A stretch of DNA of 64,000 nt from Alkalibacterium sp. Lineage in GTDB: Bacteria > Bacillota > Bacilli > Lactobacillales > Carnobacteriaceae_A. The stretch lies in contig JAFIFE010000028.1 of the NCBI GenBank assembly GCA_020832185.1, forward strand, positions 124,001-188,000. The letters are read 5' to 3'. Shown one piece after another: positions 8,942 to 17,699 of the stretch; the first letter of the stretch is position 1, and every line of letters begins with the position of its first letter. Made by a program: the position numbers and the translations under genes. The notes beneath the pieces were generated by a model. The model saw nothing but the letters and a program-made list of their open reading frames with translations. It was not told the origin of the DNA and ran no database searches.

Positions 8942-8956
8942 CTAATAAGAAGACGT

Positions 8957-8991
8957 AAAGAGGTGAGAAAACTATTCTCATCTCTTTTTTT
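8957..8991 (+). terminator. rho-independent terminator after trxB
   Basis: AAAGAGGTGAGAA pairs with TTCTCATCTCTTT, followed by a T-run. Confidence 0.85.
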
Positions 8992-9095
8992 ATATGAACG
9001 TGTATACTTTCTTCATGCAAGATAAGGGTAAAAATGTTACAATGGAAAAAGAAAAGAAAGCGGATAACTTATCTTGCAGAAAAGAGGGAATAATA

Positions 9096-10823
9096 ATGGA
9101 ATGGAAAGATAATTATGATACATGGCTGAATTTTGATAGTCTGGATGATGAATTGAAAAAAGATCTGGAGCAGAATAAAGGAGACGAATCGGCATTAGAG
9201 GATGCCTTTTACACGTCTTTAGAATTCGGCACGGCCGGTATGCGTGGAATCATCGGAGCAGGAACAAATCGGATGAACTATTATACTGTACGTCAGGCAA
9301 CTGAAGGACTTGCTTTGTTTATCGAAAATCAGGGAGAAGGTGCAGCTGAACGTGGAGTCGCTATAGCTTACGACTCACGCCACATGTCTAAAGCATTCGC
9401 TATAGAAGCGGCGAAAACATTAGCTGCTCATAATATCAAAGCGTATGTATTTGAAGACTTGCGTCCAACACCAGAATTATCTTTTGCTGTGAGACATTTT
9501 AAAGCTGCAGCAGGGATCATGATTACTGCAAGCCATAACCCGCCTGAATATAACGGGTATAAGGTGTATGGAGAAGATGGGGGACAATTGCCTCCAAAAG
9601 AAGCAGATGATCTTACGAGTTACGTTAGAAGCGTCACAGACATTCTGTCGATCGATACAGTGTCTGAGCAGGAAGCGAAAGATAAAGGTCTACTTAAAAT
9701 TGTCGGCAGAGATGTGGACAGAGTTTACTTAGATTATTTAAGAACAGTTACGATCGATCAGGAATTAGTTGATCGTCAGGGTAGAAATATCAAAATCATT
9801 TTCACGCCCCTTCACGGAACAGGGAAAATGATTGGAATGAAAGCACTTGAGCAAGCCGGTTTTAAAAAAGTATCATTAGTTGAGAGTCAGGCGGAAGCAG
9901 ATCCGGATTTCTCTACAATTAAATCACCGAATCCTGAAGATCCCAAGGCGTTTGAGTTAGCTATTGAACAAGGGATCAAGGAAGATGCTGATGTTCTGAT
10001 TGCGACAGACCCTGATGCTGACAGACTGGGAATGGCTGTGAAAACGGCAAAAGGACACTACGAAGTGCTTACAGGAAACCAGATTGCCAGTTTGATGCTT
10101 GAGTACATTTTAAAAGCACACACAACTAACGGAACATTGCCTAATAACAGTGTGATGATCAAGTCTATCGTCTCAAGTGAATTACCGACGGCCATTGCTG
10201 ACAAGTATGGTGTTGAATCACTGAACGTACTGACAGGATTTAAATTTATCGCAGAAAAAATTAAAGAATTTGAAACATCACGAAGCCATACCTTTATGTT
10301 CGGATTTGAAGAAAGCTACGGTTATCTTATTCAGCCATTCGTGAGAGATAAAGATGCAATTCAGGCATTGATGATGGTTGCTGAAATGACAGCTTACTAT
10401 AAAGAAGAAGGATTCAGCTGTTTCGACGCCTTACATGAGCTATTCCATCAATATGGTCACTATAAAGAAAAAACCATTTCGATCACAATGGAAGGAATGG
10501 AAGGGACAGCTAAAATCAATTCTCTGATGAATTCATTAAGAGAGCAGGCCCCTACGCACTTTGGTGATCTTAAAGTATGTAAGATTGAAGATTTCAAAGA
10601 ACAAATCAGGAAAACCAGAACAGGTGATGAGCCGATCGATCTTCCTAAAGCGAATGTGCTTAAGTATACATTGGCTGATGGAAGCTGGATTGCCGCTAGA
10701 CCATCTGGAACAGAACCTAAAATTAAATTCTATATTTCAGCACAAGACGATTCAGGCGTCGTTGTTGAAGAGAAAATTCAGGCATTTGAAGCAGATATAC
10801 AAACAATTATCGATAAGGGATAA
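9096..10823 (+). CDS. pgcA: phospho-sugar mutase (alpha-phosphoglucomutase/phosphomannomutase)
   Basis: 575 residues from the ATG at 9096; the frame is open upstream but GAGGG sits only before this ATG and the family starts here (MEWKDNYDTW). It interconverts glucose 6-phosphate and glucose 1-phosphate, feeding galU and glgB. The catalytic phosphoserine loop TASHNPPEYNGYK, the metal loop DPDADR, the sugar-binding loop FGFEESYGY and the phosphate site RPSGTEPK are all present. PgcA/Pgm2 type by length. Confidence 0.94.
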   Translation: MEWKDNYDTWLNFDSLDDELKKDLEQNKGDESALEDAFYTSLEFGTAGMRGIIGAGTNRMNYYTVRQATEGLALFIENQGEGAAERGVAIAYDSRHMSKAFAIEAAKTLAAHNIKAYVFEDLRPTPELSFAVRHFKAAAGIMITASHNPPEYNGYKVYGEDGGQLPPKEADDLTSYVRSVTDILSIDTVSEQEAKDKGLLKIVGRDVDRVYLDYLRTVTIDQELVDRQGRNIKIIFTPLHGTGKMIGMKALEQAGFKKVSLVESQAEADPDFSTIKSPNPEDPKAFELAIEQGIKEDADVLIATDPDADRLGMAVKTAKGHYEVLTGNQIASLMLEYILKAHTTNGTLPNNSVMIKSIVSSELPTAIADKYGVESLNVLTGFKFIAEKIKEFETSRSHTFMFGFEESYGYLIQPFVRDKDAIQALMMVAEMTAYYKEEGFSCFDALHELFHQYGHYKEKTISITMEGMEGTAKINSLMNSLREQAPTHFGDLKVCKIEDFKEQIRKTRTGDEPIDLPKANVLKYTLADGSWIAARPSGTEPKIKFYISAQDDSGVVVEEKIQAFEADIQTIIDKG

Positions 10824-10848
10824 AGTCTTCTTTTAGGAGGAACTGCTA

Positions 10849-11046
10849 ATGAAACGGAATGTCGGAGAGAAAGACAGAACCATCCGCATTATATTATCAA
10901 TACTAGTGTTTCCTTTGTTATTTATCATAAGCGGACCTGCCAAGTGGGTTGGGCTAGCCTCTCTTCCTCTGCTTGGGACCGCTTTGGCACGTAGATGTGG
11001 TGCCTATGCTGTTCTTGGGAAAAGCACGTGTACAATTGAAGATTAA
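10849..11046 (+). CDS. small YgaP-type (DUF2892) membrane protein
   Basis: 65 residues with two hydrophobic segments (about 12-30 and 33-50). The N-terminal NVGEKDRTIRI and the C-terminal AVLGKSTC with a conserved cysteine match the DUF2892/YgaP transmembrane domain, usually found fused to rhodanese domains but here alone. AGGAGG precedes the ATG and it lies 25 bases after pgcA, in the same transcript; a strong terminator follows. Function unknown. Confidence 0.8.
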   Translation: MKRNVGEKDRTIRIILSILVFPLLFIISGPAKWVGLASLPLLGTALARRCGAYAVLGKSTCTIED

Positions 11047-11051
11047 TAACG

Positions 11052-11081
11052 CCCCCGGCTGGACTATATTCAGTCGGGGGT
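11052..11081 (+). terminator. rho-independent terminator
   Basis: CCCCCGGCTG and CAGTCGGGGG form a GC-rich stem with one mismatch, followed by TTTA. Confidence 0.75.
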
Positions 11082-11203
11082 TTACATATGTACAGCATGT
11101 GACTCTTTCATGGGAGTGTATACATGACACGCCTGGAATGTTATAATTAATAAACTGCAAAGAAACAGATACCATCAGCAAGGCCATTGAAGGAGTGGGG
11201 ATA

Positions 11204-12091
11204 ATGAACGATCATTTAGAATTAGTTATCATTACAGGCATGAGTGGAGCTGGAAAGACAGTTGCAATGCAGAGTTTTGAAGATATGGGTTATTACTGCA
11301 TTGATAATATGCCTCCGAATCTTTTACCAACGTTCTGGAAACTAGTAAGAGAATCCGGTCAGTTCAAAAAAATCGCCCTAGTCATGGATCTTCGAATGAA
11401 AGATTTCTTTGAAGAAATAAACGCAGCTATTACAACAATGGATAATACACCCATGATCACAACTCGTGTTGTCTTCCTTGATGCGACTAATGAAGAGTTA
11501 GTGACAAGATACAAAGAGACCAGACGAGCACACCCGCTGGCAAAAAATGAGCGTACAATTGAAGGCATAAAAAAAGAGCGTGAACTGTTAAAAGACATAA
11601 GACTCAAATCACAGATAGTGATCGACACGAGTGCGCTTACGCCACGTCAATTAAGAGAACAGCTGATAAACGAGTTCAAAGTAAAAGAAAAAGAAATGTT
11701 CAGAGTAGAAATCGTATCGTTTGGGTTCAAGTATGGCGTGCCTATCGATGCGGATATCGTTATGGATGTCAGATTTTTGCCGAATCCGCATTATATTCCT
11801 GAACTTAAACCTAAAACAGGTCTGGATAAAGATGTGTACGATTACGTGATGCAGCAGACTGAAACAGAATTGTTCTACAAGAAATTTACAGATTTACTGG
11901 AGTTTACTCTGCCGGGGTATAAAAAAGAAGGCAAGAGTAATTTAACGGTTGCTATAGGATGTACAGGAGGCAAACACCGATCAGTCGCGTTGGTTGAGAG
12001 AGTAGCAAGTAAAATAAAAGCAGATGGGTATCCTGTCAATGTCTCACATAGAGATAAGGATAAAACAAAGGAGTCAGTTGTACGATCATGA
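11204..12091 (+). CDS. rapZ: RNase adapter protein RapZ (YvcJ)
   Basis: 295 residues from ATG 11204. A GTG at 11195 is in frame but overlaps the AAGGAG site, so the ATG 8 bases after that site is preferred. P-loop GMSGAGKT at about 12-19, DNMPPNLLP after it, and the C-terminal GCTGGKHRSVALVE. In Gram-positives the family binds nucleotides and is linked to competence and envelope metabolism; in E. coli it guides RNase E to GlmZ. It overlaps yvcK by 4 bases (ATGA), the first of the conserved rapZ-yvcK-whiA trio. Confidence 0.96.
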   Translation: MNDHLELVIITGMSGAGKTVAMQSFEDMGYYCIDNMPPNLLPTFWKLVRESGQFKKIALVMDLRMKDFFEEINAAITTMDNTPMITTRVVFLDATNEELVTRYKETRRAHPLAKNERTIEGIKKERELLKDIRLKSQIVIDTSALTPRQLREQLINEFKVKEKEMFRVEIVSFGFKYGVPIDADIVMDVRFLPNPHYIPELKPKTGLDKDVYDYVMQQTETELFYKKFTDLLEFTLPGYKKEGKSNLTVAIGCTGGKHRSVALVERVASKIKADGYPVNVSHRDKDKTKESVVRS

Positions 12092-13113
12092 AAGATTTAA
12101 CTAAAACTAACAGAAGACCTAAAATAGTAGTTATTGGCGGCGGTACAGGCTTGCCAGTCATCTTAAAAAGTTTAAAAGAAAAGGATGCAGATGTTACAGC
12201 CATCGTCACTGTGGCAGATGACGGGGGGAGCAGTGGAGCGCTCAGAAAGAGCTTTAACGCTGTTCCTCCAGGTGATCTGCGCAATGTGCTGATAGCTTTA
12301 TCTGAAATTCCTGAGCTTCAGAAAGACATTTTTCAATACCGGTTCAAGTCCCAGGATCAGGCTTTATCAGGCCATACCATCGGAAACTTGATTATTCAGG
12401 CGACAGCCGATATGAAAGGCAACATTTACGATGCCATCCAGTTGTTAGCCACTATGATGCATGTAAAAGGTCATGTTTATCCAGCGGCGGAAGAACCGCT
12501 GGTGCTGCATGCCAGATATATGGACGGGACCACCCAGGCTGGAGAATCATTGATTCCAAAGAATGGGAAAATGATCGACTATGTCGCTGTATCTTGTGTG
12601 GAAGGACGTAAACCAGTTCATGCGAGCAGAAAAGTTATCTCGGCTATTATGGATGCAGACATGGTCGTGCTAGGTCCAGGAAGCTTGTTTACAAGTATCC
12701 TGCCTAATCTGATGATACCAGATATCGGTAAAGCCGTTATTGAGACAGAAGCGAACGTTGTCTATATATCCAACATCATGACGCAGCTAGGTGAAACTGA
12801 AGGATTATCTGATGCTGATCATTTACGTGTCCTGCATAAACACTTAGGTCAGAAGTTTGTCGATATCGCTATTACCAATATAGGTTTAGTCCCGGAGACA
12901 TACATTGACCAGGAACCTAATGAAGAATACTTATTGCAAGTAGATCATGATTTCAAAGGATTACAAAATGAAGTCCCTCTGATTATTTCCGATAACTTTC
13001 TGGAATTGTCACCAAGAGGTGTGTACCACGATGGCGAAAAAGTAGCTGAAGAAATATTCAGAACTGCATTTAACAGCCAGAGAAAAATAAAACAATTTTT
13101 TGATAAAATGTAA
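12088..13113 (+). CDS. yvcK: gluconeogenesis factor YvcK/MgfK family
   Basis: 341 residues. CofD-like fold: VVIGGGTGLPVILKSLK near the N-terminus, VADDGGSSGALR and PPGDLRNVLIALS. YvcK is needed for growth on gluconeogenic carbon sources, binds UDP-sugars and influences PBP1 placement in Bacillus. Translation is coupled to rapZ through ATGA. The UDP-GlcNAc/UDP-sugar link fits its neighbours galU and pgcA. Confidence 0.95.
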   Translation: MKDLTKTNRRPKIVVIGGGTGLPVILKSLKEKDADVTAIVTVADDGGSSGALRKSFNAVPPGDLRNVLIALSEIPELQKDIFQYRFKSQDQALSGHTIGNLIIQATADMKGNIYDAIQLLATMMHVKGHVYPAAEEPLVLHARYMDGTTQAGESLIPKNGKMIDYVAVSCVEGRKPVHASRKVISAIMDADMVVLGPGSLFTSILPNLMIPDIGKAVIETEANVVYISNIMTQLGETEGLSDADHLRVLHKHLGQKFVDIAITNIGLVPETYIDQEPNEEYLLQVDHDFKGLQNEVPLIISDNFLELSPRGVYHDGEKVAEEIFRTAFNSQRKIKQFFDKM

Positions 13114-13162
13114 GAGAACTTTCCCAAAAAGCAAAGCCTATAGGTATTAAGGAAGTGAGAAC

Positions 13163-14101
13163 ATGTCTTTTGCTTTTGAAGTAAAAAAAGAACTAACATT
13201 ACTGGAAGTGCACCCTGAGCATGCTAAAGCGGAATTAGCCGCACTGATAAGAATGAATGGAACATTAAGTATTGTCGATCATGACTTTCTGCTGAATGTT
13301 CAAACAGAGAATGCAGCTATAGCTCGCCGAATATATACGCTGATCAAAGATAATTTTGATGTCGAGTCCGAATTGCTTGTCAGGAAAAAGATGAAGTTAA
13401 AGAAAAATAATGTCTATATTGTGAGATTGAAAAGCGGAAGTAAAGTGATCCTCAAAGAGTTAGGCATTATGGACGGTATGTTATACAGCGGACATATTCC
13501 GGATGAAATCAAAAAAAATAAGCAGAAAATCAAATCTTATTTACGCGGGGCTTTTTTGGCGAGTGGATCGGTGAACAGTCCGGATACCAGTCGCTATCAT
13601 CTGGAAATTCATTCTAGTTATGAAGAACACAATGATGATATCTGCGAAATGATGCAGCTGTTTGATTTGAATGCACGTGTGCATGAGAGACGAAACGGGT
13701 ATATCGTTTATCTGAAAGAGTCTGAAAAAATTGCTGATTTTTTATCGCTGATTGGTGCAACGGGCAGTATGTTCCGGTTTGAAGATGTTCGAATTGTCAG
13801 GGATATGAGGAACTCAGTCAACCGTCTGGTCAACTGCGAGAATGCTAACATGAATAAAACAATCGATGCAGCGAGTCGTCAAATCGAAAATATTCAGCTG
13901 ATAGCCAGTGAACGAGGTCTGCATACATTACCGGATAAGTTAAGAGAAATTGCTAAACTGAGAGTGGATCATCCAGATGTGAGTTTGAAAGAACTGGGTG
14001 AACTTGTGCCAAATGGTGGGGTATCAAAATCAGGAGTCAATCATCGATTGAGAAAAATCAATGAAATAGCTGAAGAAATTAAAGAAAAGAAATTTGCATA
14101 A
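13163..14101 (+). CDS. whiA: DNA-binding protein WhiA
   Basis: 312 residues with the N-terminal LAGLIDADG-like homing-endonuclease fold (residues about 20-215, including [15 protein letters not shown]) and the C-terminal helix-turn-helix ending [13 protein letters not shown]. It acts in sporulation control in Streptomyces and in division and chromosome segregation in Bacillus. GGAAG site before ATG. It is the last gene of the trio; in most Lactobacillales clpP follows, whereas here a 600-base gap and rnfC-like genes follow. Confidence 0.96.
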   Translation: MSFAFEVKKELTLLEVHPEHAKAELAALIRMNGTLSIVDHDFLLNVQTENAAIARRIYTLIKDNFDVESELLVRKKMKLKKNNVYIVRLKSGSKVILKELGIMDGMLYSGHIPDEIKKNKQKIKSYLRGAFLASGSVNSPDTSRYHLEIHSSYEEHNDDICEMMQLFDLNARVHERRNGYIVYLKESEKIADFLSLIGATGSMFRFEDVRIVRDMRNSVNRLVNCENANMNKTIDAASRQIENIQLIASERGLHTLPDKLREIAKLRVDHPDVSLKELGELVPNGGVSKSGVNHRLRKINEIAEEIKEKKFA

Positions 14102-14314
14102 CAGGTCTGTTATTTTTCGTTCGTTTAAGAGAAATAATGGATCTTTTTCTTTTGAGTCACCCTATATTGAAAGAAAATACATAAACGTAGTAAGAATTAA
14201 ACATAATTTAAATAGACTGATTGATCAGCCGTCTCTCCTTTTGTGACAATCCCGTAAGCTGTGAGATGAGATTTTTTTTTAAGGTTATTGAAAATTTCAT
14301 TATTGACTATGTGC

Positions 14315-14354
14315 GTATCCATTATCAATAGAAAATGTAATTGAGAATGGATAC
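14315..14354. promoter_or_regulatory. long inverted repeat with Fur-like half-sites
   Basis: GTATCCATTATCAAT (14315-14329) and ATTGAGAATGGATAC (14340-14354) are inverted copies, 14 of 15 matching, with a 10-base spacer. The arms contain ATTATCA and TGAGAAT, which are the half-sites of the Fur consensus. It could be an operator or an RNA hairpin. Confidence 0.5.
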
Positions 14355-14491
14355 CCGGTATTTACTTATTAATGGATAGTAAATAGAGTGTATATTGTAA
14401 TAGTTATAAATAAGAATCAAAAGAAAACGTAAGGTTAGAATCTATTTGTACTTTTTTCACAAAAAATTCCGTATTTGAAATGAAATATGAA

Positions 14492-14506
14492 TGAGAATCA
14501 TTTTCA
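14492..14506. promoter_or_regulatory. Fur-like box
   Basis: TGAGAAT-C-ATTTTCA matches the 7-1-7 Fur consensus TGATAAT-N-ATTATCA at 12 of 14 arm positions. It lies about 200 bases before the first rnfC-like start, suggesting iron (or related metal/peroxide) control. Confidence 0.6.
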
Positions 14507-14570
14507 TTTGTAATATTTAAGGAAGCTTTTTGAGTAAAAAGACTGTTAGATGTTTACTTTTAGTGTATAT

Positions 14571-14658
14571 TTCGTTATTCTTTAAGTAGATGTTGTAACG
14601 AAATTACAGGGTCATTTATTGTGAAATTATTAATTATATCATTTACTTATTCGTTACA
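14571..14658. promoter_or_regulatory. repeated TTCGTTA / TAACGAA half-sites
   Basis: TTCGTTA at 14571-14577, TGTAACGAA at 14594-14602 and TTCGTTACA at 14650-14658; the last two are exact inverted 9-mers. Candidate operator set for the first rnf-like operon; regulator unknown. Confidence 0.4.
14620..14636 (+). promoter_or_regulatory. 17-bp motif shared by both rnfC-like leaders (copy 1)
   Basis: TGTGAAATTATTAATTA. The copy before the second rnfC-like gene (18597-18613) differs at two positions. TGTGAA is also the half-site of the Rex redox repressor, but no full Rex palindrome is present here. Confidence 0.45.
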
Positions 14659-14703
14659 TATTTAGGGTTGATTGAGCAGTATAATCATTGAGGAGGAAAG
14701 GGA

Positions 14704-16017
14704 ATGCGTTTAAAAACAAAGCAGCAAGCTACGTTTCCTAAACATAACAAATCGCGTACGCATCATAAGCAGATAGAAAAAGCACAGACACCATCTATTA
14801 TGGTTTTTCCAATGTCTATGCATTTGGGGGCACCAGCTAAACCAGTTGTGGCTGTCGGAGATCAAGTCAAGGTAGGCACTTTAATAGGAGAAGCTCAAGG
14901 CTTCATTTCTGCTAATGTCTTATCTTCTGTTAGTGGAGAAGTCATTTCGATTGAAGAAAGAAATATGGTCAATGGTGTATTAACGTGCGTCATTATTAAA
15001 AATGATGGCGAATTTATTGAAGAACCGGCATTTCCAGAGGCTGGAGATAATGTCGATCCTGTCCTGGTTCCAGAATTGATTAAGCGTGCAGGGATTACAG
15101 GTATGGGAGGAGCGCAGTTCCCGACTAACGTGAAAATGGCTCCACCGAAAGACAAAACAATCGATACCATTATTTTAAATGGAGCAGAATGTGAACCTTA
15201 TTCCACTTCGGATTTGCGTACAATGATCGAATATGCAGATGAAATCATTAAAGGTGTTCGAGTCATCGACGAGATATTTAATGTAGAAAAAGTGTACATC
15301 GGTATTGAAGATAACGCTAAAGAAGCTGGAGAAGCTTTAAGCAAAGCAATTGAAGGGTATGATAAAGTAGAAATCAAGGTGCTGGAAGCTAAATATCCAC
15401 AAGGTTCCGAAAAACAGCTGATTGAAAATTGTACTGGACGTCAAGTCCCTGCAGGGGGATTACCGGCTGATATCGGGTGTATCGTTTCAAACGTTGGAAC
15501 TTTCCAGCAGATATACCGTGCCGTTCGTTTAGGTAAACCAATGGTGGAACGTGTGACAACAATTTCCGGTACACCAATTGCTGATCCTAAAAATCTACTT
15601 GTTCGTCTAGGCACTCCGATCGATGATTTAATCGATCAATGTGGAGGATTCCAGGAGGTTCCAAGAAAAGTTATTCATGGTGGACCGATGATGGGTAAAA
15701 CGATTAAAGATGGGGCTATCCCGATTTCTAAAGGAACAACGCACATTACATTTATGACTGCCGATGAAGTAGATGCGGAAGAACGAATTGACTGTATTCG
15801 CTGTTCAGAGTGTTTGAACGTCTGTCCTGTAAGTCTGCAACCTATATTGATCAGTAATGCCTACGAGCGTGGAGACATTGAAAAAGCTGAGCAGCTGGGC
15901 GCAATGGACTGTATTGAATGTGGAAACTGTTCATTCATCTGTCCTTCAAAAATTCCATTATTAGATAATATTATCAAAGCTAAAACAGCCATTAAACAAA
16001 ATGCAAGGGCGGTGTAA
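14704..16017 (+). CDS. RnfC-like NADH/flavin and iron-sulfur electron transfer protein, copy 1
   Basis: 437 residues. An N-terminal hybrid barrel-like segment (PMSMHLGAPAKPVV, SGEVISIEE) is followed by the nucleotide/FMN region (GMGGAQFPT at about 133-141, NGAECEPY at 159-166), an SLBB-like part, and two [4Fe-4S] motifs: Cys364/367/370/374 and Cys403/406/409/413. This is the complete core of RnfC, the NADH-oxidising subunit of the Rnf complex, without a long C-terminal tail. AGGAGGAAAGG precedes the ATG. Its stop overlaps the rnfD-like start. No rnfA, B, E or G is present nearby. Electron acceptor unknown. Confidence 0.88.
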   Translation: MRLKTKQQATFPKHNKSRTHHKQIEKAQTPSIMVFPMSMHLGAPAKPVVAVGDQVKVGTLIGEAQGFISANVLSSVSGEVISIEERNMVNGVLTCVIIKNDGEFIEEPAFPEAGDNVDPVLVPELIKRAGITGMGGAQFPTNVKMAPPKDKTIDTIILNGAECEPYSTSDLRTMIEYADEIIKGVRVIDEIFNVEKVYIGIEDNAKEAGEALSKAIEGYDKVEIKVLEAKYPQGSEKQLIENCTGRQVPAGGLPADIGCIVSNVGTFQQIYRAVRLGKPMVERVTTISGTPIADPKNLLVRLGTPIDDLIDQCGGFQEVPRKVIHGGPMMGKTIKDGAIPISKGTTHITFMTADEVDAEERIDCIRCSECLNVCPVSLQPILISNAYERGDIEKAEQLGAMDCIECGNCSFICPSKIPLLDNIIKAKTAIKQNARAV

Positions 16018-17120
16018 TGATGACGACAGATAAAAAGAAAACCACCTTAGCTGATTACGATTTAGTGCTGGATAATTCTCCACACGTTTTTGAAAAATGG
16101 TCGTCTCAATGGATCATGCTTCAAGTGATCATTGCCATGATGTTCCCATTGATTGCCGGTACTTATTTCTTTGGCTTACAAACCTTGTATCTGACTGTTA
16201 TTGCAGTTATAACGTGTGTAATCAGTGAGTATATTTACGAAAAAGTAGTCCGCAAGAGAGTAACTGTTACTGATCTATCTGCAGTGGTAACCGGTATGCT
16301 GATTGGTTTGAGTATGCCTAATGGTACGCAATGGTTCAGTGTTATCCTGGTCAGTTTATTTGCAATAATTATTGTTAAAATGATTCCAGGCGGAATTGGT
16401 AAAAATAGATTTAATCCTGCAGTAGGCGGACGTGTCATGTACTTAATGGCACCGTGGATCGTGAATACTTTTGTAGCGGGTGAAGATCTGATAACGACTG
16501 CAAGTCAGGCAGAGGCGATTACTACTGCCACACCTGATGATCTGGTAGCTGCAGCGACACCGCTTTACTATATCGCAAGTGGGGCTGCTGAAGTACCTGA
16601 TGGTGCTCAGACATTGATGAACATGTTCCTTGGTAACCAAGGAGGATGGGGTGGCTCTCTTGGAGAAACCAGTGCATTAGCACTACTGATTGCTATGGCT
16701 TTCCTGATTATTCGCCGTATTATTAATCCTAAAATTCCTGCTCTTTATATTGGAACAGTTGCTTCAATCATGCTGGTCTATTCAGGATTTGATTTCGAGT
16801 ATATGATGTATCATCTATTTAGTGGCGCGTTGTTATTAGCCGCTACATTTATGATTACCGACTATGCTTCCGGCGGATTGACCTCTGTTGGTCGCACACT
16901 CTTCCCGATTGGTGCGGGGATATTGACAGCGGCATTCAGAATCGGCTACTTCTCACCAGAAGGCGTAGGGTTCTCGATTTTGATCATGAATGCAATCATC
17001 CCATTCATTGACAAATTGGTTATGCCAAAAATTTACGGGCATAAAAAACGTCCAATGGTTGATCCCGATTACAATCTTACAGAACCACTCAAAAAAAGAG
17101 ATGTTTTGACTGAAAAATAA
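16017..17120 (+). CDS. RnfD/NqrB-like membrane flavoprotein, copy 1
   Basis: 367 residues with about nine or ten membrane segments. Family hallmarks: the loop MIPGGIGKNRFNPAVGGRV and the C-terminal GYFSPEGVGFSILIMNA..P. RnfD/NqrB proteins carry FMN on a threonine added by ApbE; the matching site here is DLVAAATPL with Thr181. It keeps the Asp and the AT of the D..[ST].AT pattern but has Ala where Ser/Thr is usual. It shares 1 base with the rnfC-like gene (TAATG). A terminator follows directly, so the operon has two genes. Confidence 0.87.
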   Translation: MMTTDKKKTTLADYDLVLDNSPHVFEKWSSQWIMLQVIIAMMFPLIAGTYFFGLQTLYLTVIAVITCVISEYIYEKVVRKRVTVTDLSAVVTGMLIGLSMPNGTQWFSVILVSLFAIIIVKMIPGGIGKNRFNPAVGGRVMYLMAPWIVNTFVAGEDLITTASQAEAITTATPDDLVAAATPLYYIASGAAEVPDGAQTLMNMFLGNQGGWGGSLGETSALALLIAMAFLIIRRIINPKIPALYIGTVASIMLVYSGFDFEYMMYHLFSGALLLAATFMITDYASGGLTSVGRTLFPIGAGILTAAFRIGYFSPEGVGFSILIMNAIIPFIDKLVMPKIYGHKKRPMVDPDYNLTEPLKKRDVLTEK

Positions 17121-17124
17121 CTTT

Positions 17125-17160
17125 AAAAACGATTGGACTTAACGGTTCAATCGTTTTTTA
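17125..17160 (+). terminator. rho-independent terminator after rnfD-like 1
   Basis: AAAACGATTG and CAATCGTTTT form the outer stem, with an inner GAC/GTT extension, followed by TTTTTTA. Confidence 0.85.
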
Positions 17161-17219
17161 TTTATGCAAAACCGTGTATACTATGTCTATAACACACTTA
17201 AATGAAAGGGGCTGCTAAA

Positions 17220-17645
17220 ATGAAGACTATTCTTAAATTAAGCCCGATACTGTTAATAGGGTTACTATTGATTGCGTGTGGGGAAACAAATGAACCCTCA
17301 CCTTATGAAGAAGTGAATACTCTCGATGGTGTTGAACTGCAACTGAACCAGCCGGTATATGAAAGTGAAGGAGATACATTTCTGTTGACGGTAGTTAACA
17401 ATTCTGAAGTTGAAGTAACTTATGGGATTGCGTTCACCGTCGAGATGTTAGAAGATGAGCAATGGGTAATGGTCGAGCCGGAAGAAGAGATGGCGTTCAT
17501 TCTTATCGCACATATACTTCCTCCAGGAGATGAAGCTGAAGAGGAATTATTTATGGAATACTATGAGCCATTTGAACAGGGGACGTACAGAGTGGTTAGA
17601 CAAATAGAAGGCGAAGTGCTTACTGCCGAATTTACAGTTGAATAA
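17220..17645 (+). CDS. lipoprotein with Ig-like fold domain
   Basis: 141 residues from ATG 17220, chosen because AAAGGGG lies 8 bases upstream; an in-frame ATG at 17202 lacks a site. Signal peptide with lipobox LLIAC, then a mature part rich in Glu (about 95 residues) with alternating beta-strand pattern (VELQLNQPVYESEGDTFLL, VTYGIAFTVEML, GTYRVVRQIEGEVLTAEF). This resembles the bacterial Ig-like domain found in small Firmicute lipoproteins. Anchored outside the membrane; function unknown. It lies between the two rnf-like operons but has its own promoter-like TATACT (about 17177). Confidence 0.75.
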   Translation: MKTILKLSPILLIGLLLIACGETNEPSPYEEVNTLDGVELQLNQPVYESEGDTFLLTVVNNSEVEVTYGIAFTVEMLEDEQWVMVEPEEEMAFILIAHILPPGDEAEEELFMEYYEPFEQGTYRVVRQIEGEVLTAEFTVE

Positions 17646-17648
17646 AAA

Positions 17649-17696
17649 AGAGTCAGAAAGAGGGCAGGGCCTAAACTCTGCTCTTTTTCTGACTCT
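17649..17696. terminator. bidirectional terminator
   Basis: AGAGTCAGAAAGAG pairs with CTCTTTTTCTGACTCT at the other side. It separates the convergent lipoprotein and mgtC-like genes and has A- and T-rich flanks on both sides. Confidence 0.8.
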
Positions 17697-17699
17697 AAA

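Larger units (their letters stand above)
14102..14703. other. 602-base AT-rich regulatory gap before the first rnfC-like gene
   Basis: No open frame of note. It holds a short palindrome at the end of whiA (ATAACAG-GT-CTGTTAT, 14098-14113), a T-run at about 14272, a long inverted repeat (14315-14354), a Fur-like box (14492-14506), repeated TTCGTTA/TAACGAA half-sites (14571-14658) and a motif shared with the second rnf-like operon (14620-14636). A TATAAT at about 14682 lies close to the start codon but has no convincing -35 partner. Confidence 0.6.

Noticed and set aside
14620-14636. Complete Rex operator before rnfC-like 1
   Set aside because: Only one TGTGAA half-site is present; the palindromic partner at standard spacing is missing, so Rex is kept only as a possibility.
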